From Halorhabdus amylolytica (GTDB taxonomy: Archaea; Halobacteriota; Halobacteria; Halobacteriales; Haloarculaceae), in assembly GCF_004944975.1 (NCBI RefSeq), contig NZ_SPQG01000007.1, forward strand, positions 107,320-170,263: a stretch of DNA of 62,944 nt. Direction: 5' to 3'. The position numbers and the translations under genes were made by a program. Positions within the stretch are counted from its first letter, which is position 1. Each line of letters opens with the position of its first letter. Under the pieces are notes generated by a model. That model did no database searches, was not told the origin of the DNA, and worked only from the letters and a program-made list of their open reading frames with translations. This document shows, piece after piece, positions 18,344-26,792 of this stretch.

Positions 18344-19447
18344 TCACTCACGACCTGCTATATCACAATATAAGTCTGCGTATTCCTTTGCCGATCGCGT
18401 TATAGAATACGTATCCTCAATTCGTTTTCGCGCTCTCTCACCGAGCTCAGAACGGAGGTCCGGGTTTTCGATCAACCGTTCTAAGGCATCTGCCAGTTCA
18501 TTTTCGTCTGTGGCATCAACAAGAATCCCCGCGTCACCGACTACTTCCTGAAGAACCGGGATATCGTTACAAACAACTGGTGTTTCGGCAGCCATCGCTT
18601 CCGCGTTTGCCATACCAAAGCCTTCGTAGTGAGACGGAAATGCAAAAATATCGATCGCATCATAAAAACTAAATACGTCTTTTTGGCTAGGAAACCAGCC
18701 AAGAAAATGAATGTTATTTGTCAACCCGTGGCTACGTACTTTCTCTTCGAGTAGTTCCCGCTGTGGGCCTTCGCCTGTAAAGACTAAATGGACACTGGAA
18801 TATTTTGATTGAATACACGAAAATGCATCAATGAGCGTGGCAAGATTTTTTTGGGCAGAAAGACGTCCTCCAGCTCCAATGATGGTACCTTCTGGTAATT
18901 TCGGGGCTGATCCTTCTCGGCGACAGGTATCGATGCGAGCAATATTCGGCCCGTATGGGATGACAATCTGATTCGTATCCGCAAGCTGTAACAGACGCTG
19001 TTCCCAGGTCGAAAATGAGTCGGCAGTGGCTTGTGAATTGCTGACGACTACTGACCGGAACGCATTGGTTATCCCATTGACCACCTTTTTAATTTTCCCA
19101 TGGTGGGTATGCGAATTGTGTTCTGTCGTTACAACAGGGATGCCGAGACTTCGAGCCATTCCCGTCGCAATAGTCCCAATTGCTATTGGATGAACGTGGA
19201 GAATATCGGGACGTTTCTCGGAGAGATACTGCCAAAGTTTTCGATATCCGTCTAGATCGAAACGTGATTTCGCACCTAAATCTGTAACATCTAATCCATA
19301 TGGCTTTCCATTAACTTCTTTCCAAACAACAATATTGATTTCTACTCGCTCGTCTTCTGAGTTTGCAACCGTTTCAAGTGGCGTGTTCCCCTCACGGGCA
19401 CCGTTAAGTAGCACAGCCACTTCAACTGGATCATTCATCTGTATCAA
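18344..19447 (-). CDS. Family 4 glycosyltransferase
   Basis: A 367-residue GT-B enzyme. The N-terminal domain has VAVLLNGAREGN and DILHVHPIAIGTIAT. The donor domain begins at IIGAGGRLSAQKNLATLIDA and holds HYEGFGMANAEAMA, which carries the EX7E motif. It is transcribed in the same direction as the oligosaccharyltransferase upstream, with a gap of 56 bases, and may form an operon with it. Confidence 0.85.
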   Translation of the reverse strand: MIQMNDPVEVAVLLNGAREGNTPLETVANSEDERVEINIVVWKEVNGKPYGLDVTDLGAKSRFDLDGYRKLWQYLSEKRPDILHVHPIAIGTIATGMARSLGIPVVTTEHNSHTHHGKIKKVVNGITNAFRSVVVSNSQATADSFSTWEQRLLQLADTNQIVIPYGPNIARIDTCRREGSAPKLPEGTIIGAGGRLSAQKNLATLIDAFSCIQSKYSSVHLVFTGEGPQRELLEEKVRSHGLTNNIHFLGWFPSQKDVFSFYDAIDIFAFPSHYEGFGMANAEAMAAETPVVCNDIPVLQEVVGDAGILVDATDENELADALERLIENPDLRSELGERARKRIEDTYSITRSAKEYADLYCDIAGRE

Positions 19448-19503
19448 CTATTTCCAAGATGTAGGGGTACCAATGGTGCATGTGCTTACTCATCAAGCTG
19501 AAC

Positions 19504-22500
19504 TCATCTCTTCTTTTCTTGGTAGAGGGTTTGAATCTCTTCTGTTGTCCAGGCATCCTCGTCGATGCGAACTTCGTCAATATGTCCAAACCAACTATTC
19601 GCACCACCCATCCGTCCGATCGTCACTGGCGAATCGTTTTGTTTTAATCTGCCTGTCACGATTTTCCTCCCAACCAAGTTTCCATCCACGTACGCGTGCA
19701 ATTGATTTCCATCGTATACCAAGCCAACGAAATGCCACTCTTGTGATGTTATATCCGTAGTAAGTCGGTAAATTGAATCTCCGGCCACGATCGAAAATCG
19801 AAACGGTCCTTCCCGATCATTCCGTAGAACAAACGTATGCTCCTGTGGTCCGGTTTTGGGTGACGGCCCTTTCCCGATCACGACGGGCCAGTTCTTCGAC
19901 GAATCAGTCAATGTGATCCACGCAGCAACCGTAAATCCGTTTCTGAAGGTCAGGTCGTCAGTATCTGTACGTATTCCTCCAGAGCCTCGGAATCGGAGCG
20001 CTTTTTGTTCGATGCCTTCGCTCCATTCAGCACTATAGATCTCCCCGTGGTGACCACCCTCTACGTCGAATATGTAGTCTCCGCGTCCGGAATTCATCGG
20101 CCAGTATGCGCTGTCTCCTTTGTTTGAAACGAAATTACCATCCGAAATATCTTCTGTGGATACTTCTTTAGGACCGTCTGGACCAATATATTCTCCCGGG
20201 TAAGCTACTCTTGTAGCATACCATTCTGTCTCTGTCGGTGTTGGTTCTTTTTGGTACTCAAAAGATGCATTATTGATCTCCACCTGCTTTCGAATAGTCA
20301 TCGACTCACGTGATTCAGCTTTGCCTGTTACGATGGCCCCCTTGACGGGGACGTAGATCCATTTGTTCTTATTTTCTGTTGTCCAGATTGCTTGGTAGTG
20401 TCCTGTTCGACTTCCCCCCTGGTTATACAGCTGATTAAATAGAGACTCGGATAGGCCTCCACTTATATTGTCTGATGAAACAACAATAAATCCGTATTTG
20501 TTGTCTTTGATCAATTTTTGATACCAAAACTCGTCTCGGTTAGATCTGAGAAAATCAGTAAAATGCTGTTGAGAATATCGATAACTCCCTGATTCACCAT
20601 TCACGAACCAGTTGTATACCCGATTTCGTCCCCATTCGCTGAACACGTAATTCTCGGGATATTCCCAACCCCGTTCCTCAGAGTATTCCCGCATGAATTT
20701 CGTGGCCTCGTACGTCGACTCGTCGATCAGCAGTTGGGAGTGCTTGATTGGCGTGTTGATGATTCCAAGCGAACCGACGCCCAATCCGAACCCCATCAAA
20801 GACAACGCCCGTCGTCGTTCGGGCCATTCTAGATCGTCAGTTTCGTCCGCGTCTTCGCTCGTGGAAATGCCATGTTTTTCGGATTCGTTTGACCCGCCGC
20901 TGAACGGCTGTGGATACATAGTCAGATCAACCCACGCGGCGACGTGCACGAACCCGAGCCCCCCGAACAATGCTGCGAACAGCGCTAGCTGTCCAGCGAA
21001 GCGGATCTGGATCATTGATAGTAAAAGGAACCACCATCCGTAGATGCTGACGACCAGCCACTCCGGTTCGTTTCCACTGTAGCACTGCCAGGTCGCCCAT
21101 CCCATGTATGGCAGTGCTAGGAAGAGCGCGAACCCGAACAGGAAGATTGGACCGATGATAGCCCCGAGATCCCCCGACACAATCGACATCGTTTCGGCGA
21201 CTCCGCCTTTCGAAATCAAGAAATCGATGCCACGCCCAAGTTCGCTGACGAAGTCCGGAAACACTAACCACAACACAGCAAATCCGCTGGGAAACGTGAG
21301 TACTTCTATACCCATCAGCGGCCGCGCCGAGACTTCGAACTGCCTCGCCGCTTCCCCCAATCCGACGATCACGACAGCCTCGACCAACAATAGCAGCGGC
21401 GCGAAGGCGACGACTCGTGTATGCCAGCCCCAGCTCACGTGTGTTCCGAGCACCACCAGCGTAGCCAGCCCCAACCCGCCGACGAACACGGCGCCTTCAT
21501 GAACGGGTGATCTACTAGCACGAACCCACGACGGTACCGCCAGCATCACGAATATTCCCAGCGGTACGAGCAATAGCGGCCCGGCCTCCCAAGCCAGCGT
21601 CTGGCCCGCCACACCAACCCCAAGCGCGACGCCCCATGCCCACGTCCGCCAATCTCGTTCTTCACGATCGACCACAGACACCACGGCTAGTGTCGTCAAC
21701 GCCAGCCAGGGATAGTCGAAGGCGTGGTGGTCGGCAAACCCGAGCCCGGTTCGGAAGGCGTGGCCGGGCATGATCGCCAGCAGCGCCACGGCGGCGATCC
21801 CGACACGGCGGTCGTCGGTCAACCTTACCGATAGCACGTACACCAGCAAAGCGGTCACGAGCGCCGAGACGACTGGGAACCACGCCAACACGCCACCGAC
21901 GGCCGACGTACCTCCGAGCAACGTCGACACCCACGACAACGTCGCCACAATAAGTGGCTCGCCGTGGCTCACCCCACTAGGCAACGACGCAAACACCGAG
22001 AAATCCAGCGGTCCGGCACTCGCCTCGACGATCTGATGCACCAAATACCGGTAGTAGTACGGATCGTTCCCCGAGAGGACGACATCCTCGCCGCGGAACA
22101 CCGCCGGCCAGGGCAACACCCGAAAGAGCACCACCAGCGCGAGCGCCCCAACAAGCCCCAGCGTCGCCACCGGCCGCTCGACGCGCAGGTCCGGCATCGA
22201 AATGTCCTCGAAGATACTTCCTGCCGAACCGGTGGTGTCACGTTCCCTGCCTTCGTCAGCCTCTTGCTCCACACCCAGCGCACGCCGCACAGCCGCACGA
22301 TCCGCCAGCGCGTACTCCCCCTCGCGCTTCTCGACGACACTACGCGACACCAACTCCCCGAACGTTCCCGAATCGAAGGGCACGTCATCAAAGGTCCAAG
22401 TCTCCTCCGCAGCGTCCACGTCGAGAAGTTCTTTTAGTCCATCTTCGAGATCCGGCTTCTCCGCGAGGAGTTCCGCAGTCGTCGCCTCCACGTCGGTCAT
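19504..22500 (-). CDS. AglB-like oligosaccharyltransferase with a C-terminal LamG-like domain
   Basis: A 998-residue STT3/AglB paralogue; the ATG ending at 22500 is preferred to one 12 codons upstream. An acidic cytosolic start is followed by about 12-13 membrane segments. The first acidic motif is GNDPYYYRYL, the second GFADHHAFDYPW. Where the family has WWDYG, I read VFSEWGRNRVYNWF, so the usual motif is absent. The last ~210 residues form a concanavalin/LamG-like sandwich (GFTVAAWITL, then WHFVGLVYDGNQLHAYVDG, then IGRMGGANSWFGHIDEVRI). Canonical AglB transfers a dolichol-linked glycan to Asn in S-layer and archaellin proteins. This version may be specialised in target or glycan choice. 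Confidence 0.8.
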   Translation of the reverse strand: MTDVEATTAELLAEKPDLEDGLKELLDVDAAEETWTFDDVPFDSGTFGELVSRSVVEKREGEYALADRAAVRRALGVEQEADEGRERDTTGSAGSIFEDISMPDLRVERPVATLGLVGALALVVLFRVLPWPAVFRGEDVVLSGNDPYYYRYLVHQIVEASAGPLDFSVFASLPSGVSHGEPLIVATLSWVSTLLGGTSAVGGVLAWFPVVSALVTALLVYVLSVRLTDDRRVGIAAVALLAIMPGHAFRTGLGFADHHAFDYPWLALTTLAVVSVVDREERDWRTWAWGVALGVGVAGQTLAWEAGPLLLVPLGIFVMLAVPSWVRASRSPVHEGAVFVGGLGLATLVVLGTHVSWGWHTRVVAFAPLLLLVEAVVIVGLGEAARQFEVSARPLMGIEVLTFPSGFAVLWLVFPDFVSELGRGIDFLISKGGVAETMSIVSGDLGAIIGPIFLFGFALFLALPYMGWATWQCYSGNEPEWLVVSIYGWWFLLLSMIQIRFAGQLALFAALFGGLGFVHVAAWVDLTMYPQPFSGGSNESEKHGISTSEDADETDDLEWPERRRALSLMGFGLGVGSLGIINTPIKHSQLLIDESTYEATKFMREYSEERGWEYPENYVFSEWGRNRVYNWFVNGESGSYRYSQQHFTDFLRSNRDEFWYQKLIKDNKYGFIVVSSDNISGGLSESLFNQLYNQGGSRTGHYQAIWTTENKNKWIYVPVKGAIVTGKAESRESMTIRKQVEINNASFEYQKEPTPTETEWYATRVAYPGEYIGPDGPKEVSTEDISDGNFVSNKGDSAYWPMNSGRGDYIFDVEGGHHGEIYSAEWSEGIEQKALRFRGSGGIRTDTDDLTFRNGFTVAAWITLTDSSKNWPVVIGKGPSPKTGPQEHTFVLRNDREGPFRFSIVAGDSIYRLTTDITSQEWHFVGLVYDGNQLHAYVDGNLVGRKIVTGRLKQNDSPVTIGRMGGANSWFGHIDEVRIDEDAWTTEEIQTLYQEKKR

Positions 22501-22920
22501 TACTCGCACACGCCCCGCCAGCGTCAATAAAGCCACGGGTCACGACCTAGTACCAAGGTGAAGAGAGACACGACCGATAGGTCCCTCCACTGGGCACCTC
22601 GGGATGGAGATTTTGGGCGACCCGAAGAAGGCGCACGTATTCCGGCTTCCGGGCTGCCGGACAAGAACACACCGGATCGCTGGCGGTGTGTGTCCGCAAA
22701 AACAGGCGTCAGTTCGCCACCACGCCCTCGGCGAGGGCTTCCCGGCAGTTGGCCGCTCCTCCGTGATCTCTGTGATATCCTTCGCCACCTCCTTTCTCCT
22801 GCAGAACAGAGAGAACGTTCTCGGAGCAGTCGAAATGATCCGTTACTATCTGTATAGAGATGATAAACACTCGGAAGAAGGGGGAAAGACTAATAATGTT
22901 ATATTCGATACCGATAACTA
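22501..22920. other. Intergenic stretch between glycan locus and AbiE-like pair
   Basis: No convincing gene is seen. ACACACCG and CGGTGTGT near 22665-22690 form a short stem. Promoters for the two divergent genes must lie here; the one for the rightward pair is listed separately. Confidence 0.4.
22899..22904 (+). promoter_or_regulatory. TATA box of the AbiE-like pair
   Basis: TTATAT lies about 25 bases before the ATGs at 22924 and 22927, which favours a leaderless start at one of these rather than at the GTG at 22921. Confidence 0.45.
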
Positions 22921-22926
22921 GTGATG

Positions 22927-23598
22927 ATGGAGTACGTCGACGAAACGGCGGCGAAAATCATGTTGGCGGTGCGGCCGGGCGACTCGATCCGGCGGATCGC
23001 CCAGAAGATCGACGGCTCCTACTCGTGGGTCTACGACTGGATCGAACGGTTGGAGGAGGCGGGATTCATCCGACGCGATGACGGGGTCTACATTGAGGAT
23101 TACACCATCCGAGATCGCTATCACGAGATGGTCGCGACTATCTCTCGATCGAGAGCCCCCTCGATCGATGAGGCCTACGTCATTCCGCATTTCGCCGGGA
23201 TGCCGTTCGCGTATACGAAGATCGATAGCGTCTACGTCTGGACGAATGGCGGCTATCAGATCGCCCGCGGTCACGATGACTATCCGATCTTCATCCAGGT
23301 CGCTGACCAGGATGTCGACCGATGGATGGCGTTTTTCGACGAGTTCGGCGTCCCCTGTACGATCGAAGACCGGCCCGATCCGACCGACTATGACGTGACC
23401 GTCTCGTATGTCTTGTTTCCCACTTCGGAACCGATCACTCGCGAGTGGGTCGACGGCAACCCGGTCATTCCGTTGGATGAAACGATCGATCACATGAGGG
23501 AACACCGGGTGAACTACGAGCCTGCGTTAGAGATGATCGCCGACGAGTACGACCGTGATATCGACGCGACCCACGAAGACCCCCGTCTCAAACCATGA
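22927..23598 (+). CDS. AbiEi-like winged-helix antitoxin
   Basis: About 223 residues. An N-terminal winged helix (RPGDSIRRIAQKIDGSYSWV, then RLEEAGFIRRDDGVY) is followed by a roughly 150-residue domain of unknown fold, with SVYVWTNGGYQIARGH in the middle. Its last four bases (ATGA) overlap the nucleotidyltransferase gene. This order, HTH first and toxin nucleotidyltransferase second, matches type IV AbiE systems. There the antitoxin represses the operon and opposes the toxin without binding it (family knowledge). Confidence 0.65.
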   Translation: MEYVDETAAKIMLAVRPGDSIRRIAQKIDGSYSWVYDWIERLEEAGFIRRDDGVYIEDYTIRDRYHEMVATISRSRAPSIDEAYVIPHFAGMPFAYTKIDSVYVWTNGGYQIARGHDDYPIFIQVADQDVDRWMAFFDEFGVPCTIEDRPDPTDYDVTVSYVLFPTSEPITREWVDGNPVIPLDETIDHMREHRVNYEPALEMIADEYDRDIDATHEDPRLKP

Positions 23599-24287
23599 GT
23601 CTTGGCGAACGCGAAGCCGAGCTGCTGGACACGCTGGAAGCTATCATTGACGCCGAATTGCCGTACGTCCTGGTCGGCGGGTGGGCGATCGCGGCGTTCA
23701 ACCAACGGTTCACGACAGACGTCGATGTCGTCATTCCCGACCAGGCGATCGACGATTACAACGCGCTCCTCGATGATCGCGGCTATGAGAAAACTGCCGA
23801 CGTCGAACGGAATGATCTCTACGAGGGCCGTACGATTCGGTTCGAGAAAGATATCGGTAATCCCGTTCGATTCGACGCGATGATCGATGCATTGGGCTGT
23901 CGCCAGACGGAGGCCGAGTGGTCGTACCGCTATCTGGCACAACACTCTGTCTCGGAGGACCTCCGGACAGGTCACCCGATTTCAGCGAGGATTCCGGAGC
24001 GAGAATTGCTGTTCGCAGTGAAACTCCACAGTGGTCGCAAGGCGGACACACGAGATTTGGTGGTGCTTGCTGCCGGCGCCGATTTCGACCGGATTGCGAC
24101 CCATCTCCATCGCGGCGACCTTGAGAAACTCGCCGGACGAATCGATACGGTCCTCGAACGACTCACTGCAGATGGATTCGAGGATGCGTTCAAAGGCGTC
24201 TTCGAACAACAGACTGTCCCGAAACGGGATGTCGATACTGTCGTTGACTTCCTTCGTGACGAACGATCTGGCCTCAACTCTTACTGA
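23595..24287 (+). CDS. AbiEii-like nucleotidyltransferase toxin
   Basis: A 230-residue protein with the minimal nucleotidyltransferase core: VLVGGWAIAAFNQRFTTDVD supplies the Gly-Gly loop and the catalytic Asp-x-Asp. A third acid probably lies in RFDAMIDALG, and KLHSGRKADTRDLV is the typical AbiEii continuation. Such toxins transfer nucleotides to RNA or proteins and can abort phage infection. The start overlaps the upstream gene by four bases. The target is not predictable from sequence. Confidence 0.7.
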   Translation: MSLGEREAELLDTLEAIIDAELPYVLVGGWAIAAFNQRFTTDVDVVIPDQAIDDYNALLDDRGYEKTADVERNDLYEGRTIRFEKDIGNPVRFDAMIDALGCRQTEAEWSYRYLAQHSVSEDLRTGHPISARIPERELLFAVKLHSGRKADTRDLVVLAAGADFDRIATHLHRGDLEKLAGRIDTVLERLTADGFEDAFKGVFEQQTVPKRDVDTVVDFLRDERSGLNSY

Positions 24288-24624
24288 TCTTGCCGGTTCG
24301 AATGGGGATCCAACGGAATGCTTCTCCAGATTGAGGTTTCGAAGACTGTTCGCTTCCCGTCATCCTGCTGCGCATTAGATGGACACGCTGAGTATCTTCA
24401 CTCGTTAGCGCGACCAAGTCCCCCTTGAGGGGCTCTCAACGACTCATGTCTTTCTCTTCGAGCCAGCTGATCTGATCGCTGCCGGTCGTCCCTCCTGAAC
24501 GGTCCCCGCCGGGATTACCCTACCCCGAGGATGAGCCGTTAGTCGTGGATCCCCGAGATCGCGCTAGCCAGCCACGCGTGGTATCGCCGCCAGTTTCATC
24601 TGTCAACAGCGTCAACACGCTAGT
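24288..24624. other. Intergenic stretch between two toxin-antitoxin modules
   Basis: No gene, tRNA or clear repeat is seen in these 337 bases. A few short stems such as CCCCTTGAGGGG near 24421-24432 could act in termination. Confidence 0.4.
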
Positions 24625-24861
24625 ATGGGAACGAAGCAAGTACGGGTGAGTGAACGGCTGTACGCTCGCGTTGAAGACGAGAAACGCGAGGGCGAGTCGT
24701 TCAGCGACGCACTCGAACGGATGGTCGGCGGGTACGGCCTGCTCGATTTCGCGGACGACGTCCAGGACGCCAGCGATGCGTGGGACACTGACGCGCTCGA
24801 AGCCGACTTCGAGGCCGACGACAAGGCAAACCGCGAGGCCCTCGACGAGGAACTCCCGTGA
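24625..24861 (+). CDS. VapB-type antitoxin
   Basis: A 78-residue protein. The N-terminal half (TKQVRVSERLYARVEDEKRE, then SFSDALERMVGG) has the ribbon-helix-helix look of archaeal VapB proteins. The acidic C-terminal half would wrap around the toxin. Its stop overlaps the GTG of the PIN-domain gene by four bases. It probably represses the operon together with VapC. Confidence 0.75.
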   Translation: MGTKQVRVSERLYARVEDEKREGESFSDALERMVGGYGLLDFADDVQDASDAWDTDALEADFEADDKANREALDEELP

Positions 24862-25259
24862 TCCTGGATACCGAGTTTCTCGGAAAACTCGTCGAGCAGG
24901 ACCCGGCTGCGAAGCGGAAAGCCGGGGAGTTGGACGCGACCGGTGTCCCGACGCGCGTTCCAGCGATGGTAACGTGGGAACTGTACTACGCCGTCTCGAA
25001 CGCTCCTGAGCCGAAGCGACACACGCTCAGGGACGGGTACGAGAAACTGCTGCAGTCGTTTCCCGTCGTCGAGATGGACGCCAGGCTCGCCCGGAAAGCG
25101 GGGGCACTTCGGGGACGGCACGCTCGCTCGGATTCGCTGTCAAATCTCGACGGGGCGGACTCGATGGTTGCGGCGGCAGGGCTCACCTTGGATGAACCAG
25201 TCGTGAGCAACGACGAGGACTTCGAGGACGTGGACGGGTTGCCAGTCGAGACGTACTGA
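24858..25259 (+). CDS. VapC-type PIN-domain ribonuclease toxin
   Basis: A 133-residue PIN domain starting at a GTG. The metal-binding acids are visible in order: ILDTEFLGKL (Asp), VTWELYYAV (Glu), NLDGADSMVAAAG (Asp) and VVSNDEDFEDV (Asp). VapC toxins cut tRNA or rRNA. It overlaps the antitoxin gene and lies just upstream of a TnpB element. Confidence 0.8.
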   Translation: MILDTEFLGKLVEQDPAAKRKAGELDATGVPTRVPAMVTWELYYAVSNAPEPKRHTLRDGYEKLLQSFPVVEMDARLARKAGALRGRHARSDSLSNLDGADSMVAAAGLTLDEPVVSNDEDFEDVDGLPVETY

Positions 25260-25330
25260 GGGAGTCAGCTCTTCCCCGCCCTACTGCGTTACGGAGATTC
25301 GAAGCGAAAGCCTCGCCCTTCAGCGGCATG

Positions 25331-25374
25331 GCGAGAGCGAAGCTCTCGCTGCACCCGAAAAGCTTCGCTTTTCG
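25331..25374. repeat. Two tandem perfect hairpins before the TnpB element
   Basis: GCGAGAGC-GAA-GCTCTCGC at 25331-25349 is followed seven bases later by CGAAAAGC-TTC-GCTTTTCG at 25356-25374. Each has an 8-bp perfect stem and a 3-base loop. They lie after the VapC stop, within a CCTCGCCCTTCAG...GGGGATGAAG context that recalls the end of another IS200/IS605 element. They could be terminators or the trace of such an element. Confidence 0.5.
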
Positions 25375-25452
25375 AGGACGGGGATGAAGCCGACAATTGA
25401 GAAGCTCCCACGCTCGTAGCCCCGGTTGGATATTCAGCGCCGGGTGCTAATA

Positions 25453-25460
25453 TTTATATA
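25453..25460 (+). promoter_or_regulatory. TATA box of tnpB
   Basis: TTTATATA is centred about 26 bases before the ATG at 25483, which implies leaderless transcription. Confidence 0.5.
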
Positions 25461-25482
25461 AGTAAAAATACTATGCTTACAT

Positions 25483-26745
25483 ATGCCGAATCAGGTCGTC
25501 ACTCGGACACTCAAAGCGAGTATCAGTAACCACTCGCAAGTTCGTGATGACCTCGATTCGCATGGCTTTGCCGCGTCGAAATTGTGGAACGTCGGCCGAT
25601 GGACGATTTCGCGCGTCGGGGATGCTATCGGTCACATTCCAGACGCAGATGAACTCTGTTCGTACCTCAAAAGCCACGAACGCTATGCAGACCTACACAG
25701 CCAATCTAGTCAACGAGTTCTTCAGGAACTCGGTGAGGCGTTCGTCTCGTGGTACGAACAGGACGACCCGGATGCGAACCCGCCCGGCTACCGCAAATAT
25801 GGCGACGACCACCCACGCTCGACGGTGACGTGGAAAAACCAGGGCTTCAAACTCGACACCCAGTACAATCGTGTCCGTCTCTCCAAAGGGACGAACATGA
25901 AAGAGTCGCGCTACGCTGCCGACTACATCCTCTGTGAGTACACGCTCCAGACAGACGACCAGACGCTCGACGCTGTCGAAAACGTCCAGACGGTGCGGGC
26001 TGTCTGGACTGGTGAGCAGTGGGAACTCCACTTCGTCTGCAAGATGCGGATCGAGGCGCCTGAGACGCCCGGTGAGAAGACAGCAGGTGTTGATCTTGGC
26101 ATCTGCAACACGGCTGCTGTCTCTGTCGGTGATGAGACACTGTTGTATCCCGGCAACGCCCTGAAAGAAGACGCCCACTACTTCCGGCAAGAAGAATACG
26201 ACACCGAAGGTGAGAACGGGCCGAGCGACCACGTGGAGTGGGCACGGCAGAAGAAATCCCGGCGACAAGAGCATTTCCTGCACGCTCTGTCGAAAGACAT
26301 TGTAGCGCAGTGTGCTGACAGAGGGGTTGGGACGATAGCAGTCGGCCACCCGAAGCATATCCGCAACGATACTGACTGGGGGCGGCACGGAAACAAACGC
26401 CTGCACGACTGGGCGTTTGAAACCCTGCTGAGTCACATCGAATACAAGGCCCAAGAGCGTGGCATCGACGTGGAGCGGGTTGATGAGTACGGACTGGCCA
26501 CGTCGATAACCTGCTGTGAATGTGGGACAAAAGCCGATTCGAACCGTGTTGAGCGTGGCTTGTACGTGTGTGAAAACTGCGAACTGGTTGCGAACAGTGA
26601 TTTGAATGCGGCGGAGAATATGCGAGCGACGGTAACTCCGAATCCTGAAAGGGATAGGAGTAACGGCTGTTTGGCACAGCCATCGGTCCGCCTGTTCGAC
26701 AAATCCACGGGGCGAGTAGCCCCACAAGAACAGGTCGTCCCGTAA
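25483..26745 (+). CDS. tnpB: TnpB, RNA-guided nuclease of IS605-type elements
   Basis: A 420-residue protein. The RuvC fold is seen in AGVDLGICNTAAVSVG (first Asp) and NSDLNAAENM (last Asp). Between them a zinc ribbon shows CCECGTKAD and YVCENCE, two CxxC pairs. The middle RuvC segment reads IAVGHPKHIRND, where most TnpBs have a Glu-Asp-Leu or Gly-Asp-Leu, so the second catalytic acid may be lost or moved. TnpB cuts DNA guided by a right-end RNA that overlaps the 3' end of the gene, which keeps the element in place. No transposase partner is present. Confidence 0.85.
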   Translation: MPNQVVTRTLKASISNHSQVRDDLDSHGFAASKLWNVGRWTISRVGDAIGHIPDADELCSYLKSHERYADLHSQSSQRVLQELGEAFVSWYEQDDPDANPPGYRKYGDDHPRSTVTWKNQGFKLDTQYNRVRLSKGTNMKESRYAADYILCEYTLQTDDQTLDAVENVQTVRAVWTGEQWELHFVCKMRIEAPETPGEKTAGVDLGICNTAAVSVGDETLLYPGNALKEDAHYFRQEEYDTEGENGPSDHVEWARQKKSRRQEHFLHALSKDIVAQCADRGVGTIAVGHPKHIRNDTDWGRHGNKRLHDWAFETLLSHIEYKAQERGIDVERVDEYGLATSITCCECGTKADSNRVERGLYVCENCELVANSDLNAAENMRATVTPNPERDRSNGCLAQPSVRLFDKSTGRVAPQEQVVP

Positions 26746-26769
26746 ACCGTAATATCCCAACGTGGGAAT

Positions 26770-26789
26770 CCTCGCGCTTCAGCGCGGGG
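26770..26789 (+). other. Right-end stem-loop of the TnpB element
   Basis: CCTCGCGC-TTCA-GCGCGGGG forms an 8-bp stem (one G-T pair) 25 bases after the tnpB stop. It is the usual right-end hairpin of haloarchaeal IS605-type elements and probably forms the end of the guide (omega) RNA scaffold. Confidence 0.65.
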
Positions 26790-26792
26790 AGG

